DNA from: Candidatus Pullibacteroides excrementavium
Lineage (GTDB): Bacteria > Bacteroidota > Bacteroidia > Bacteroidales > P3
Assembly (NCBI GenBank): GCA_017694335.1
Contig: JADIMZ010000085.1
Location: 1 to 47,870 of the forward strand
DNA length: 47,870 nucleotides
Direction: 5' to 3'
Both the position numbers and the translations under genes were made by a program. Below, in pieces: positions 8,574-16,875 of this stretch; the stretch's first letter is position 1, and each line of letters opens with the position of its first letter. The notes beneath the pieces were generated by a model. That model was not told the origin of the DNA and did not search any database. It saw only the letters and a list, made by a program, of their open reading frames with translations.

Positions 8574-8596
8574 TGCAGGTTTCTTACCAAGAGACC
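8574..8596 (+). repeat. Left 23-bp inverted repeat of putative invertible segment
   Basis: Starts TGCAGGTTTCTTACC and is the exact reverse complement of 8835-8857. The site is itself a near palindrome: TGCAGGT at 8574-8580 pairs with ACCTGCA at 8594-8600, and TCTT/AAGA pair inside around a 3-base centre, with one mismatch. This dyad symmetry is what a site-specific recombinase site would look like. Confidence 0.85.
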
Positions 8597-8608
8597 TGCA
8601 AAATTGCC

Positions 8609-8616
8609 CAAAGTTA
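8609..8616 (-). promoter_or_regulatory. -7 box inside the invertible segment, pointing away from the surface-protein operon
   Basis: The minus strand reads TAACTTTG, a match to TAnnTTTG. Transcription would run leftward, out of the segment and antisense into the 3' end of the helix-turn-helix gene. If 8574-8857 were flipped, the box would move to about 8815-8822 on the plus strand, roughly 75 bp in front of the ATG at 8899. The -33 region is poor (T-rich but no clear TTTG at 19-21 bp). Confidence 0.5.
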
Positions 8617-8834
8617 GTTAAAAAATATTGAAAACAGGTTTTAATCTGCGTTTTGCTTTTTCGGAAAGATCTCAATTCCTTTTCTCGTTTGAAAATGCCA
8701 TGATGGCATAATTCCCTTTCCAGAGATTATAATAAAGCCCGGCATCTTTATCCATCTTGCTTTTATCTATTGATTTACAGGGTATTTTTTTTGATTCTTT
8801 ACTGCGTGTCCACAGGTTTTTGATTTAGGAAGAC

Positions 8835-8857
8835 GGTCTCTTGGTAAGAAACCTGCA
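8835..8857 (-). repeat. Right 23-bp inverted repeat of putative invertible segment
   Basis: Exact reverse complement of 8574-8596 over 23 bases (ends in GTAAGAAACCTGCA). The 238 bases between the repeats contain no gene. Beyond TGCA no target-site duplication is visible on the two flanks. Confidence 0.85.
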
Positions 8858-8898
8858 TCAAAACCGCACTCAATAATTATAAACCAAAATCTACTATT

Positions 8899-9768
8899 AT
8901 GAAAAAGCCTGGTTTTCTCTTTCTTGGCTTAGTGCTTGCAGCAAGCTTGCAAAGTCTTTCCGCACAAAATTCAGAAAATGAACCTTGTTCTACGCCTACC
9001 TGGCTCGGGGTGCGCGACATCACCTACGATTCAGCCGGATTTGTGGCTTGGGAACCCGTACACAAGATTCTCCGCCTGATTGCCGCTGAGGACACGACCA
9101 CTTACGACTGGGGCACGGCCACCTCTTTTGCCGTTTCCGGGCTGTTGCCTGAAACCGAGTACATTGCCGAAATACGTGCCGTCTGCGCGCCCGGCGATTC
9201 CAGCGACTGGGGTGCTACCACCACCTTCACGACCGAGAAAGCCCCTGTTGCGCCCATCTGCGGAATTCCCTCGCAACTGGAATCGCAATGCGACTCGCTT
9301 TCGGCCGAACTGCAATGGATTCCAGGGGAAAACAACATTGCTTTCAACCTGATTTACAAATTGGAAGAAAACCAAACCTATGATACCTTGTCAACGGTGG
9401 ATTCCTATACCGCACTTATGGGATTGGCACCTGGCTCCTATAAATGGACCGTGCGAGGACTCTGCAATAACGACACCAGCGATTTCGCCGAAGAAGTCGG
9501 ATTCGATATCGAGCAGCTTGCCAATCAAACAAGGCAGACATTCGGACTGAACTGTTTCATGCAAGAAGGCAGGTTGCACATCCTGAACCCAGGAAATATC
9601 CTGATAAAACGAGTTCAGATATTCAACAGCATAGGACAATGCCTGTCGACCATGGAAACGCAAACGTCCCTGGATATGCAAATCGAATTCCCAATCCAAC
9701 ACCAAGTCTTGTTGGTTCTCGTCTTGACCGACCGAGGAAGGGTCGCTTTCAAGATTTATGCCCGTTAA
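8899..9768 (+). CDS. Secreted fibronectin type III-like surface protein
   Basis: 289 aa, start ATG 8899 directly before a clear Sec signal peptide (KKPGFLFLGLVLAASLQSLSAQ). Two fibronectin-III-like beta-sandwich modules follow: about 28-112, ending in SDWGATTTFTTEK, and about 118-205 (LQWIPGENNIAFNLIYKLEE to YKWTVRGLCNNDTSDF). Cysteines recur in the Fn3 style of Bacteroidales surface proteins. The last 75 residues (LHILNPGNILIKRVQIFNSIGQCL, then DRGRVAFKIYAR) resemble a degenerate type-A sorting domain for type IX secretion, so surface export through the SprA translocon is inferred. It is 27 bp upstream of the adhesin gene and very likely co-transcribed. It lies immediately behind the inverted-repeat segment. 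Confidence 0.8.
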   Translation: MKKPGFLFLGLVLAASLQSLSAQNSENEPCSTPTWLGVRDITYDSAGFVAWEPVHKILRLIAAEDTTTYDWGTATSFAVSGLLPETEYIAEIRAVCAPGDSSDWGATTTFTTEKAPVAPICGIPSQLESQCDSLSAELQWIPGENNIAFNLIYKLEENQTYDTLSTVDSYTALMGLAPGSYKWTVRGLCNNDTSDFAEEVGFDIEQLANQTRQTFGLNCFMQEGRLHILNPGNILIKRVQIFNSIGQCLSTMETQTSLDMQIEFPIQHQVLLVLVLTDRGRVAFKIYAR

Positions 9769-9795
9769 ATAGTACGTTTCTAAATTCGAAAAATC

Positions 9796-12700
9796 ATGCA
9801 AAAGATATTTTCCTTCATATTGTCTTTCTGCCTGTTTCCTGCTGGTGTTTTTGCCCAGCAGGAAACCCGGAATTGGCAAGAAGACATCCCCTATAAAGTA
9901 TTCCAACGCGGGATTCATTCCATACGTACCTTGTCAGAACCCGCAACCACGCTGAATCCTGCAGGCCGGACCGTCAAAAACGAACAAAAAGCCAGAATCA
10001 CCTTGGATGTCCAAATGGATTGGGGTGATGGTTCCGGCTATCAGATTCTATTGGATTCCAACCATAATGCCTATGGCAACATTATTCCTGAAGACCGGTT
10101 TCTACCCGTCTTGGGGAACGGGAACCTGCCAGACGATTTTTATGATGTATTCGAATACACGATACCGGAAAATGCAAATGGTAATCTGAACGATGGATAT
10201 TGGGTGTCGGCACCTGACAGAGTGTCTATCGACATAGAACCCGGAGTGTATGACTATTGCGTGATTAATCCGAGTCCCGGCCAGATCGTCTATGTGGCAT
10301 CCGGCGAAGATGCCGTAGGCAACGACATAGCCTTTCAAGCCGGATTGGAATATGTTTTTACCATCCAACGCAACGGGAATTACGATATATGCACACGGGA
10401 AGTGGTAGCCCCTGTCGAGATGGGCATACTCGACATCCTGTTGCCTGAAGACGGCTGGAACCTGGGAGAAGAAAGCGTGCGGGTCAAATTAGTCAACCGA
10501 GGAACAGAGGATATCGCTTCATTCCAGATACGGTTGCATGTGGATGATCAAGCGCCCCTCCAGGAAACAGCCGACATGGTCATCCTTGCAGGAGACACCG
10601 CAGAATATACGCTACAAAACAAAGCCGATTTGTCGGCAGCCGGACGGCACACTTTGAAAGTAGCCGTCGTTGCCGAACATGATGCAGACCCCCGGAACGA
10701 TTCCATCGAAAAGATGGTTTATCACATAGAGGCTCAACCGACTCCATATGAATGCAATTTTGATCAGCCCGGAGATTTTGACCGATGGAACACCTTGGAT
10801 TCCAATGCTGACGGAAAAACTTGGGAATGGGCGCAAGGCCGTGATGCCAATGGCAATTCCAAAGGCGGTTATGTATTGGTGAATTTTTCTCCCAAGGGCA
10901 TAGAAACAGATGATTACCTGATTACGAAAGACCCTGTCATCCTTAAAGCCGGAAAAAACCATATCGCCTTCAAGTACACGGCTTATTCCTCGTCCTATCA
11001 GGAATCCTTGGAAGTGTTCTATGGAACAGAGAACGACATACGGCAAATGGAGAAGCTTTGGGAAGACACGCTTTTCAGTGCCGATCAGGACAATTGGCTA
11101 TTCGAATCCGTAGAGTTCAGCCTGGCGGAAGAAAACGAATATTATTTTGCATTCCACGGATTCTCCAAGCCGGAACAATGGGCGGTCTTACTGGACAATA
11201 TAGTCGTTGATACCGGATCGTATATCGGAGAACCGGATATTTGCGTGAACCAAGTGGTCCTGCCTTTGTCCGATTGCAGCCTCGCTCAGGAACGCATTGG
11301 CGCAAACCTGTCAAACAAAGGCACGCAGGATATCTCCCGATTCAGTTTGTCCTATCAAATAGGCAACGGCCCTGTCGTTTTCCAAGAATTCACCGATTCC
11401 TTGCCATCCGGCGGCGAAATAACCGTCTATTTTGATCAGGAAGCGGACTTTTCCGAGCCTGACAGCACCTATCAGGTAGCGGTGAGCGCGGAAATCATTC
11501 CTGCAGACGGACAGACGGAAGAAAGCGTCTTGTTCAATAACCGCGCAGAAAGAGCCATATCGCATTTCTCCCCGCACGAACTGCCATTCCATACCCTGTT
11601 TTCCGACAGCAGCCAGAGAACGGCATGGACATCGGAGGAAAGGGCTTGGCTTTATGATGCCAGCACCGAAGCCATTGCCAACCAATCTTCCAAACCATTA
11701 GCATCCCAATGCATCAACTTGGAAGAAGGGTCTGAATACAGCATTTCACTCAGATTCAAGGCAGGAACTCTCATGTGGGACGTTTTCCAAGCAACGGAAA
11801 ATTTCAAGCTGATATACGGGCTTTCTGGCACGGATATGGAAAACTGGGATTCCCTGTTTCATTTCAAGGAAGCTTATACCGATGAGGAATTCGTTACGGA
11901 AAGCAAGGATTTCTTTGCGCCAGGCAGCGGGGAATACAGCTTTGCCATTGTTCCCGTCACAACGAATTACACGATACGGATACAGGACATCTCCATTGTG
12001 AAAATCCAAGATTACGATATCGCTATCAATGCTTTCGATGCCGGTTTGGCAAGGATGGTTCCGGCTGTGCAAGTCAACACGAAATTCATGACATCCACGG
12101 TCGTGCAAAACAAGGGGCTGTATCCTGTCGACAGCGTAAGGGTCGTGATATCCCATTCAGGGACTCCTCTTATGGAAAGCCGTGTCGCTATGGGATCCAT
12201 GGGAGAGCCTGACTCCTCCCTCTCCATTGAACTTCCTGTAAGCATGAACGGATTGAAAGCTGGAGACAGCTTGGTACTGACCGTTGAAGCTTCCATAATC
12301 GGTCATGAGAACCAAGATTACACGGATGACAACTCTATGCATCTCTGCACACTGCTGACCGACAGTATCATGGGCTATGACAAAGCAACAGCCGAATCGT
12401 ACCTGTCCGGATTGGGCATTGGAGCAAGGACCCCGTTGAATCTGGGATTAGTGTACCATCTGAATGCTTCCGACACGCTGACAGGATTCGCTATCGGATG
12501 GGCAGAAGGCGACGACCAAGCAGTAGGCATCGCCGTATACCGATGGATTCCTGAAGAAAACCGCATGGGCGAATGCCTCTTCAGCGATACGGTCGATCGC
12601 GGGGTTCAGGCGGGAGAAAGGGCATACCTTATACCGGCTTTATACTTGGAAAACGGAGATTACATGTTCGAAGCCCAGCAATTGAGCCAAATCAATTTCG

Positions 12701-13089
12701 CCATGATTTCAGACTTCTCGCCCGAAGGGTATTTCTATGTCACTAGCAATTCCCCCCTATCGATTCAAAGAAATCTAGGTTTTCCGGTTTTCCGTGCCAT
12801 CTTTGGCAAAGCCACATCTGCTCCTGCATCCAATACAAAAGAAATACCGCCGTCGGAAAGGTCCATCTCCATATACCCGAATCCTGCCAAGGAAACGGTT
12901 CACATACAATTGGATGAGGGAAATCTATCGGAAATCCTGGTTTTCAACAGGCAAGGTCAGCTGCTGCGCCGTTGGTCAGGAAATGGAAAATTGGCCATTT
13001 TAAATACAACAGACTTAAAATCAGGTATTTATATAATAAAAGTGCAATCGGATGAAGGTATTTTCCATAGTAAATTCGTTAAGCTGTAG
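9796..13089 (+). CDS. Large type IX-secreted adhesin-like protein (DUF2436/cleaved-adhesin/CARDB architecture)
   Basis: 1097 aa with a Sec signal peptide (residues 1-20, ending GVFAQQ). Residues about 67-200 resemble the DUF2436 domain of gingipains and HagA (MDWGDGSGYQILLDSNHNAYG, FEYTIPENANG, PGVYDYCVINPSPG, FQAGLEYVFTI). Then a CARDB-like beta domain (about 205-310), a cleaved-adhesin/MAM-like jelly roll (about 315-475: YECNFDQPGDFDRWNTLDSN, ending in VLLDNIVVDTG), a second CARDB-like domain (about 480-590), further beta-rich modules, and a textbook type-A sorting domain at about 1022-1097 (ISIYPNPAKETVHIQL, LKSGIYIIKVQ, HSKFVKL). I see no protease domain. Likely role: host or matrix attachment at the cell surface, exported by the SprA system. 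Expression would follow the switch at 8574-8857 if that element inverts. Confidence 0.85.
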   Translation: MQKIFSFILSFCLFPAGVFAQQETRNWQEDIPYKVFQRGIHSIRTLSEPATTLNPAGRTVKNEQKARITLDVQMDWGDGSGYQILLDSNHNAYGNIIPEDRFLPVLGNGNLPDDFYDVFEYTIPENANGNLNDGYWVSAPDRVSIDIEPGVYDYCVINPSPGQIVYVASGEDAVGNDIAFQAGLEYVFTIQRNGNYDICTREVVAPVEMGILDILLPEDGWNLGEESVRVKLVNRGTEDIASFQIRLHVDDQAPLQETADMVILAGDTAEYTLQNKADLSAAGRHTLKVAVVAEHDADPRNDSIEKMVYHIEAQPTPYECNFDQPGDFDRWNTLDSNADGKTWEWAQGRDANGNSKGGYVLVNFSPKGIETDDYLITKDPVILKAGKNHIAFKYTAYSSSYQESLEVFYGTENDIRQMEKLWEDTLFSADQDNWLFESVEFSLAEENEYYFAFHGFSKPEQWAVLLDNIVVDTGSYIGEPDICVNQVVLPLSDCSLAQERIGANLSNKGTQDISRFSLSYQIGNGPVVFQEFTDSLPSGGEITVYFDQEADFSEPDSTYQVAVSAEIIPADGQTEESVLFNNRAERAISHFSPHELPFHTLFSDSSQRTAWTSEERAWLYDASTEAIANQSSKPLASQCINLEEGSEYSISLRFKAGTLMWDVFQATENFKLIYGLSGTDMENWDSLFHFKEAYTDEEFVTESKDFFAPGSGEYSFAIVPVTTNYTIRIQDISIVKIQDYDIAINAFDAGLARMVPAVQVNTKFMTSTVVQNKGLYPVDSVRVVISHSGTPLMESRVAMGSMGEPDSSLSIELPVSMNGLKAGDSLVLTVEASIIGHENQDYTDDNSMHLCTLLTDSIMGYDKATAESYLSGLGIGARTPLNLGLVYHLNASDTLTGFAIGWAEGDDQAVGIAVYRWIPEENRMGECLFSDTVDRGVQAGERAYLIPALYLENGDYMFEAQQLSQINFAMISDFSPEGYFYVTSNSPLSIQRNLGFPVFRAIFGKATSAPASNTKEIPPSERSISIYPNPAKETVHIQLDEGNLSEILVFNRQGQLLRRWSGNGKLAILNTTDLKSGIYIIKVQSDEGIFHSKFVKL

Positions 13090-13176
13090 GAAGATTCCAA
13101 TGTCCGTTTGAAACGGATGCCGGAAGAGAAAACCTTCATCGAGGCTTTCCGTCAACAATTTTGATGGAAGATTCGG

Positions 13177-13215
13177 AAAATCGACCACATGGCAGGTGCC
13201 ACGTGGTCGATTTTT
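13177..13215. terminator. Bidirectional intrinsic terminator between convergent genes
   Basis: A 17-bp stem with one mismatch: AAAATCGACCACATGG (13177-13192) pairs with CCACGTGGTCGATTTT (13199-13214) around a tight loop. A T-tract follows on the plus strand and the A-tract on the left gives a T-tract on the minus strand. It sits 87 bp after the adhesin stop; the 3' arm ends 5 bp from the stop codon of the leftward BtuG-like gene. Confidence 0.9.
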
Positions 13216-13218
13216 CAC

Positions 13219-14487
13219 TTACGACCCAATGGAATCCACCGTGGCCAAGAAAGCGAACGAAGAAGGATTCAGGCCTACGTTGTGCAGGGCGAACTGCTGG
13301 CGACCTTCCCGGGAAAAGCAATACACGCTGCCGGAAATCATGTAATTATAGGCATCGCCGATATAAATCCGGTCCATGTTCGGATCATAGGCAATGGCGT
13401 AAGGTGTCTGAACCTTGGTCCCGTCTGTGATAAACTCTCCCGGCAGCAGCGTCTGCGTCCGCAAATCCATCACCCGGATCCAGGATTGCGAGGTATTGTA
13501 GTCGTAATGATACAGATAAGCCGTGTCCCCGGCAATGCAGAAACTCAATACCGGAATATCGAAGACATAATCCACGCTGAGGCTTTCGGGGTCGATGCGG
13601 TAAAAATTGTAGCCTTCGCTCTTGCTTTCCTTCGCGGCTCTTTTGAGTTTTTCCGAACCAAGCCCGGCGCCTCCGGCCAAGCCTTGTTCCTTAAAATCGC
13701 CTCGCGCTGAAAAGCCGCCTTGCACCGACTTCTGGTTGAAGCCTTCATAATCCCCTCTCGTACAGACATAGACAAAACCTTGCGCGTCGGCTTCTATGGT
13801 GTAGGGATTCCTCCCAACTTCTATCTTCTTGATTTCCTTGAACGAAGCCAAGTCCACCACCGAAACCGTGTTGTCGCAATCCGGGAAATCCAAGCCTCCC
13901 GAATTGCTGACAAACAAGTAATCTCCACAAACACAGATTCCATCCGGGTCCCGTCCCACTTCCGTCACCGCTTCCACTTCCAAAGTGGCGGTATCGATCC
14001 GGCAGACCGTGTTGTCGAAATTGCAGACATAGGCTTTGCCGTCCGAAAACGCGATGTAACGGGGCTGGCGGCCTATCCCCTGCGCATCCACCAACGGAAT
14101 CTGCTTGAGGGAAAGGGCGGTTCGGGCATCCACCACTTCTATCAGGTTGGAACCGTTCATGACGATGTAAAGCTTGCTGCCGTAGATTCCCATATCATTG
14201 CCGGTATCGCCCAAGCCTCGGGCATTCTTTTCCCGGAAGACATCCCGCTTGCTTTCGCCGGTCTGCATCTCCCGGCTGTAGAGCGTGGAATTGTTCATGC
14301 CGTACAGGCCTTCGCAAAGCACATACACGATATGGTTCGCCATGACAACAGTGCTATCAGGCAGCGTATCAACTACCACTGGATTGTCAATGACTGGCGG
14401 ATTACCTGGATCAGCCGGTTCAGGAGGGTCGCAGCTGCAAAACAAGGACAATAAAGCCCCTGCAAGGAGAATTAAACGGATTCGCAT
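13219..14487 (-). CDS. Surface beta-propeller lipoprotein, BtuG-like (YncE/DUF5074 family)
   Basis: 422 aa. N-terminal lipoprotein signal (LILLAGALLSLFCSC) followed by a Pro-rich linker PPEPADPGNPP. The body consists of repeated YncE-type propeller blades: SRMQ..., QPRYIAFSDGKAYVCNFDNTV, RIDTATLEVEAVTEVGRDPDGICVCGDYLFVSN, VSVVDLASFKEIKKIEVGRNPYTIEA, and YAIAYDPNMDRIYIGDAYNYMISG. It lies directly downstream of a TonB-dependent receptor. In Bacteroides this pairing is the BtuB-BtuG corrinoid-uptake complex, where BtuG is a surface-exposed propeller that captures cobalamin. That substrate is inferred from family and pairing only; other ligands are possible. It also has its own promoter (14544-14575). 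Confidence 0.78.
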   Translation of the reverse strand: MRIRLILLAGALLSLFCSCDPPEPADPGNPPVIDNPVVVDTLPDSTVVMANHIVYVLCEGLYGMNNSTLYSREMQTGESKRDVFREKNARGLGDTGNDMGIYGSKLYIVMNGSNLIEVVDARTALSLKQIPLVDAQGIGRQPRYIAFSDGKAYVCNFDNTVCRIDTATLEVEAVTEVGRDPDGICVCGDYLFVSNSGGLDFPDCDNTVSVVDLASFKEIKKIEVGRNPYTIEADAQGFVYVCTRGDYEGFNQKSVQGGFSARGDFKEQGLAGGAGLGSEKLKRAAKESKSEGYNFYRIDPESLSVDYVFDIPVLSFCIAGDTAYLYHYDYNTSQSWIRVMDLRTQTLLPGEFITDGTKVQTPYAIAYDPNMDRIYIGDAYNYMISGSVYCFSREGRQQFALHNVGLNPSSFAFLATVDSIGS

Positions 14488-14543
14488 TCTAATCTTTTAA
14501 AAAACAGCCATCCTGCTGGAAGAACGGGCTGCGGTGAAATTGG

Positions 14544-14575
14544 CAAATATAACGAAAGTAAAGCGCACAGGCAAC
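14544..14575 (-). promoter_or_regulatory. Promoter of the BtuG-like gene
   Basis: On the minus strand a TATATTTG -7 box (14544-14551) lies 20 bp downstream of GTTG (14572-14575), a 3-of-4 match to the TTTG -33 box. It is 57 bp before the ATG at 14487. It would allow expression apart from the TonB receptor gene. Confidence 0.6.
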
Positions 14576-14745
14576 AACTTGCTTCGATGCAAACGCAGGA
14601 AAAAGGTTCTTTGCTCTTGGTGATGTACAACCCTATTATGGACAGGCTGTTGAATTCAAATCGCTGTGATAGGCTATGACAAGACGGAAAAACCGGTATA
14701 ATCATAGACGGAAAACACCACGCAGGGTCTTGCGCCGCGGCAAGC

Positions 14746-16797
14746 TTAGAACCGGCATTTCAGATGCACCCGGTAGTTGGAGCCAGGCATCGGGTAGTTC
14801 TTCACGATATCGTAGCGTTCGTTGGTGAAATTGAGCCAGTCCAGACCGATCTCCCATTCGGTTTTCCAAGCCTGGAAACGCACATCCAGACCCAGGCTGT
14901 GCTCTACATAGGCAGCCAGCAGATTCTCCGGGATATTCTGATTCAAAGCATAGCGTTCCCCGCTGAAAACCGCCCGGTAGGAAAGCGTGACATAGGGCAT
15001 CGCAAGGCTGAGCTGGGCCGAGCCGGAATGCACCGGCGTATAGGCAATCTGATGATTGTAGGTAGGACCGTCCGGGTCGGTCTTGTCCAAAGCGTACTGG
15101 AAAGTGTAGGAAGCCTGCATGTCCCAGCCGAAACGCGAGGCAAGCCCGCTCCTGCCCAAACGGCTTCCAAGACGCAGCACCGCATCCAGGCCGGTAATCT
15201 CCACCTTGTCCACATTCATCATGCTCCAGATGAAAAGATTGGTGGTCGGATAGGCCACAATCTTGTCCTTGACCCAGTTCCGGTAGAAGTCGCCCGAAAT
15301 TTCCCAATGCCAGATCCGGTCTTGTCCGGGCAGCACGTAAGTAATGCCAGCGTCAATCTGGGAAGCCTGCTCGGGCCGCAGCCCGGTGTTCCCTACCCGG
15401 CTATAGTACAGGTCGTTGAACGTGGGCATACGAAAGATGTCCTTGTAGTAAACCCGGAGCGAGAGCGAACGCTTCCCCAGCGGGAAGACGGCTATCGAGA
15501 CGAACGGGCTTATCCGGAATTTGTCCTCGGGCTGCGGCCCTGTCCGAACCCTGTCTAAAAAGGCCGATGCCAAGCCGTTGGCCATCGCTTCCACGTACTT
15601 GTGGGTGTATTTTGCCGCCATGTTGAACCAGAGCGAAGTGCGCCAAGGGGTGGCAAAACCATCCTCGTTGGAACGCAGGAAACCGAAAGCCGCGTCCAAA
15701 GCCCCGCTCAGGCTCAGCCCCTTGACAGGCGTCAGGTACTGGGTCACGGAACTCAGATAGGCTTCCTGCTGCCAGTAACGGTCGTCCACCGGCAAGGATG
15801 CCAGGCTCTCCGGGTCTTGGAACCGGTTGTAGGAAAAGTTGTATTTGACCGCATTGCGCTGGATTACCGAAGGGGAAATCTGCCAGGTATGCTTCAGGAC
15901 ACCAAAGAATGCCTGATCCTCCAAACGCTGGGCCGATGGCTTGTAATAATAAATCACCGCGCCCGGCAAACCCCGCTCGCTGCCGTAATAGACCATCTTG
16001 AAGTCGAGGCGGTGTTTGCCGGATGGCAGGAAATTCAGGTTGAATTCCGCATTGCCCGACTGCACGTCCGAATTTTCCCGTTTGAGCCTTTCCGTGCTGC
16101 CACCCAAATCGACCTCGAAAGGATAATTCCCATAGACATAATCGTAGCGCAAGGCCGCGCTGATGCCCAAACGAGGATTCAGTTTTTTCCGGAAAGCGAA
16201 AGAGGGCGAAAGCAGGCCGAACGAACCGAACGAGAACCCGGCCTGGAACGGGCTGAGGCTATCGAAATCGGGCAGCGAATACGACTCCATTTCCAGAAGC
16301 GCCGCCGAAGCAAAGTTGCGGGCCGGTTGGAAGATGGACGGGCTTTGGCCATTGTACAGGCTCATCCGCTTGACTTGGTCCAAATAGACCTTGCTCAGGT
16401 CTATCTGCCCGTTCTGGGCATCGGAAAGCAATATCCCGTCGTAAGAGACGGCGGTATGCGCGGCCCCCAACGAGCGGACCGAGACGGTCTTCATGCCTCC
16501 CACCCCGCCGTAGTCCTTGACATTGACCCCGGCAAACTGCTTCAGGGCTTCGGCCGCCTGCTGGGGATGGAACTTCTGCAAGTCGGCCGCCTGCAAGGTC
16601 TGAACCGAAGTCAGAAGATTCTCCACCCGGCCAAGCTGTCTCTTCGCCCGTACTTCCACCGGTTGCAAATGCTGCACGCTGTCCAAGGGGCTTTGGGCGG
16701 AAAGCGGAATCGAAAAGGCTCCTATGGCAAGCAAAAGTGAAATACAACGGAAAGACTTAAGAAAAGGAAACATTAGGCTTTCTTGCAGATTATTCAA
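14746..16797 (-). CDS. TonB-dependent outer-membrane receptor (BtuB-like)
   Basis: 683 aa. Signal peptide SLLLAIGAFSIPLSAQ; the ATG at 16773 (MFPFLKSF) would give a more usual signal peptide than 16797. Then a TonB-box/plug region (PVEVRAKRQLGRVENLLTSVQTL, AEALKQFAGVNVKDYGGVGGMKTVSVRSLGAAHTAVSYDG) and a 22-strand-type barrel ending in an aromatic residue (HLKCRF). About 650-700 aa without an N-terminal carboxypeptidase-like domain is BtuB-like rather than SusC-like. Paired with the BtuG-like lipoprotein downstream, so corrinoid uptake is the leading guess; iron-siderophore or other metal chelate uptake is the alternative. I could not find a cobalamin riboswitch in the 78 bp upstream. Confidence 0.85.
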   Translation of the reverse strand: MNNLQESLMFPFLKSFRCISLLLAIGAFSIPLSAQSPLDSVQHLQPVEVRAKRQLGRVENLLTSVQTLQAADLQKFHPQQAAEALKQFAGVNVKDYGGVGGMKTVSVRSLGAAHTAVSYDGILLSDAQNGQIDLSKVYLDQVKRMSLYNGQSPSIFQPARNFASAALLEMESYSLPDFDSLSPFQAGFSFGSFGLLSPSFAFRKKLNPRLGISAALRYDYVYGNYPFEVDLGGSTERLKRENSDVQSGNAEFNLNFLPSGKHRLDFKMVYYGSERGLPGAVIYYYKPSAQRLEDQAFFGVLKHTWQISPSVIQRNAVKYNFSYNRFQDPESLASLPVDDRYWQQEAYLSSVTQYLTPVKGLSLSGALDAAFGFLRSNEDGFATPWRTSLWFNMAAKYTHKYVEAMANGLASAFLDRVRTGPQPEDKFRISPFVSIAVFPLGKRSLSLRVYYKDIFRMPTFNDLYYSRVGNTGLRPEQASQIDAGITYVLPGQDRIWHWEISGDFYRNWVKDKIVAYPTTNLFIWSMMNVDKVEITGLDAVLRLGSRLGRSGLASRFGWDMQASYTFQYALDKTDPDGPTYNHQIAYTPVHSGSAQLSLAMPYVTLSYRAVFSGERYALNQNIPENLLAAYVEHSLGLDVRFQAWKTEWEIGLDWLNFTNERYDIVKNYPMPGSNYRVHLKCRF

Positions 16798-16799
16798 AC

Positions 16800-16868
16800 G
16801 GCGTGTCAGAACAGGACAGAGCCAAGGCTGCCAAGGCCAAGGCGGATGGAAACCCGTTCTGACACGCC
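16800..16868. repeat. Palindromic intergenic repeat element, copy 2
   Basis: GGCGTGTCAGAAC (16800-16812) and GTTCTGACACGCC (16856-16868) are perfect 13-bp inverted arms around 43 bases. The arm terminus is the same as in the element at 2944-3064. It fills the gap between the sprA stop and the TonB-receptor start, and could act as the sprA 3' end. Confidence 0.75.
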
Positions 16869-16875
16869 CTCAGGG

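Larger units (their letters stand above)
8553..8898. other. 346-bp non-coding region containing the inverted-repeat segment
   Basis: No gene. AT-rich. Holds the 284-bp segment 8574-8857 with perfect 23-bp inverted termini, plus a short AT-rich leader (8858-8898) in front of the secreted-protein gene. On the plus strand I find no TAnnTTTG box that would drive the gene at 8899. The only good -7 box is on the minus strand inside the segment. Confidence 0.75.

Noticed and set aside
8574..8857. MITE (miniature transposable element)
   Set aside because: Perfect terminal repeats fit, but no target duplication is seen beyond TGCA, each end is an inner palindrome, and position plus an outward -7 box fit an invertible promoter better. 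Not excluded without a genome-wide copy search.
15601..16740. 379-codon open frame on the plus strand
   Set aside because: Antisense to the TonB receptor; no signal peptide or domain.
16798..16875. Cobalamin riboswitch before the TonB receptor
   Set aside because: The gap is only 78 bp, filled by a palindromic repeat; no B12-box-like sequence found.
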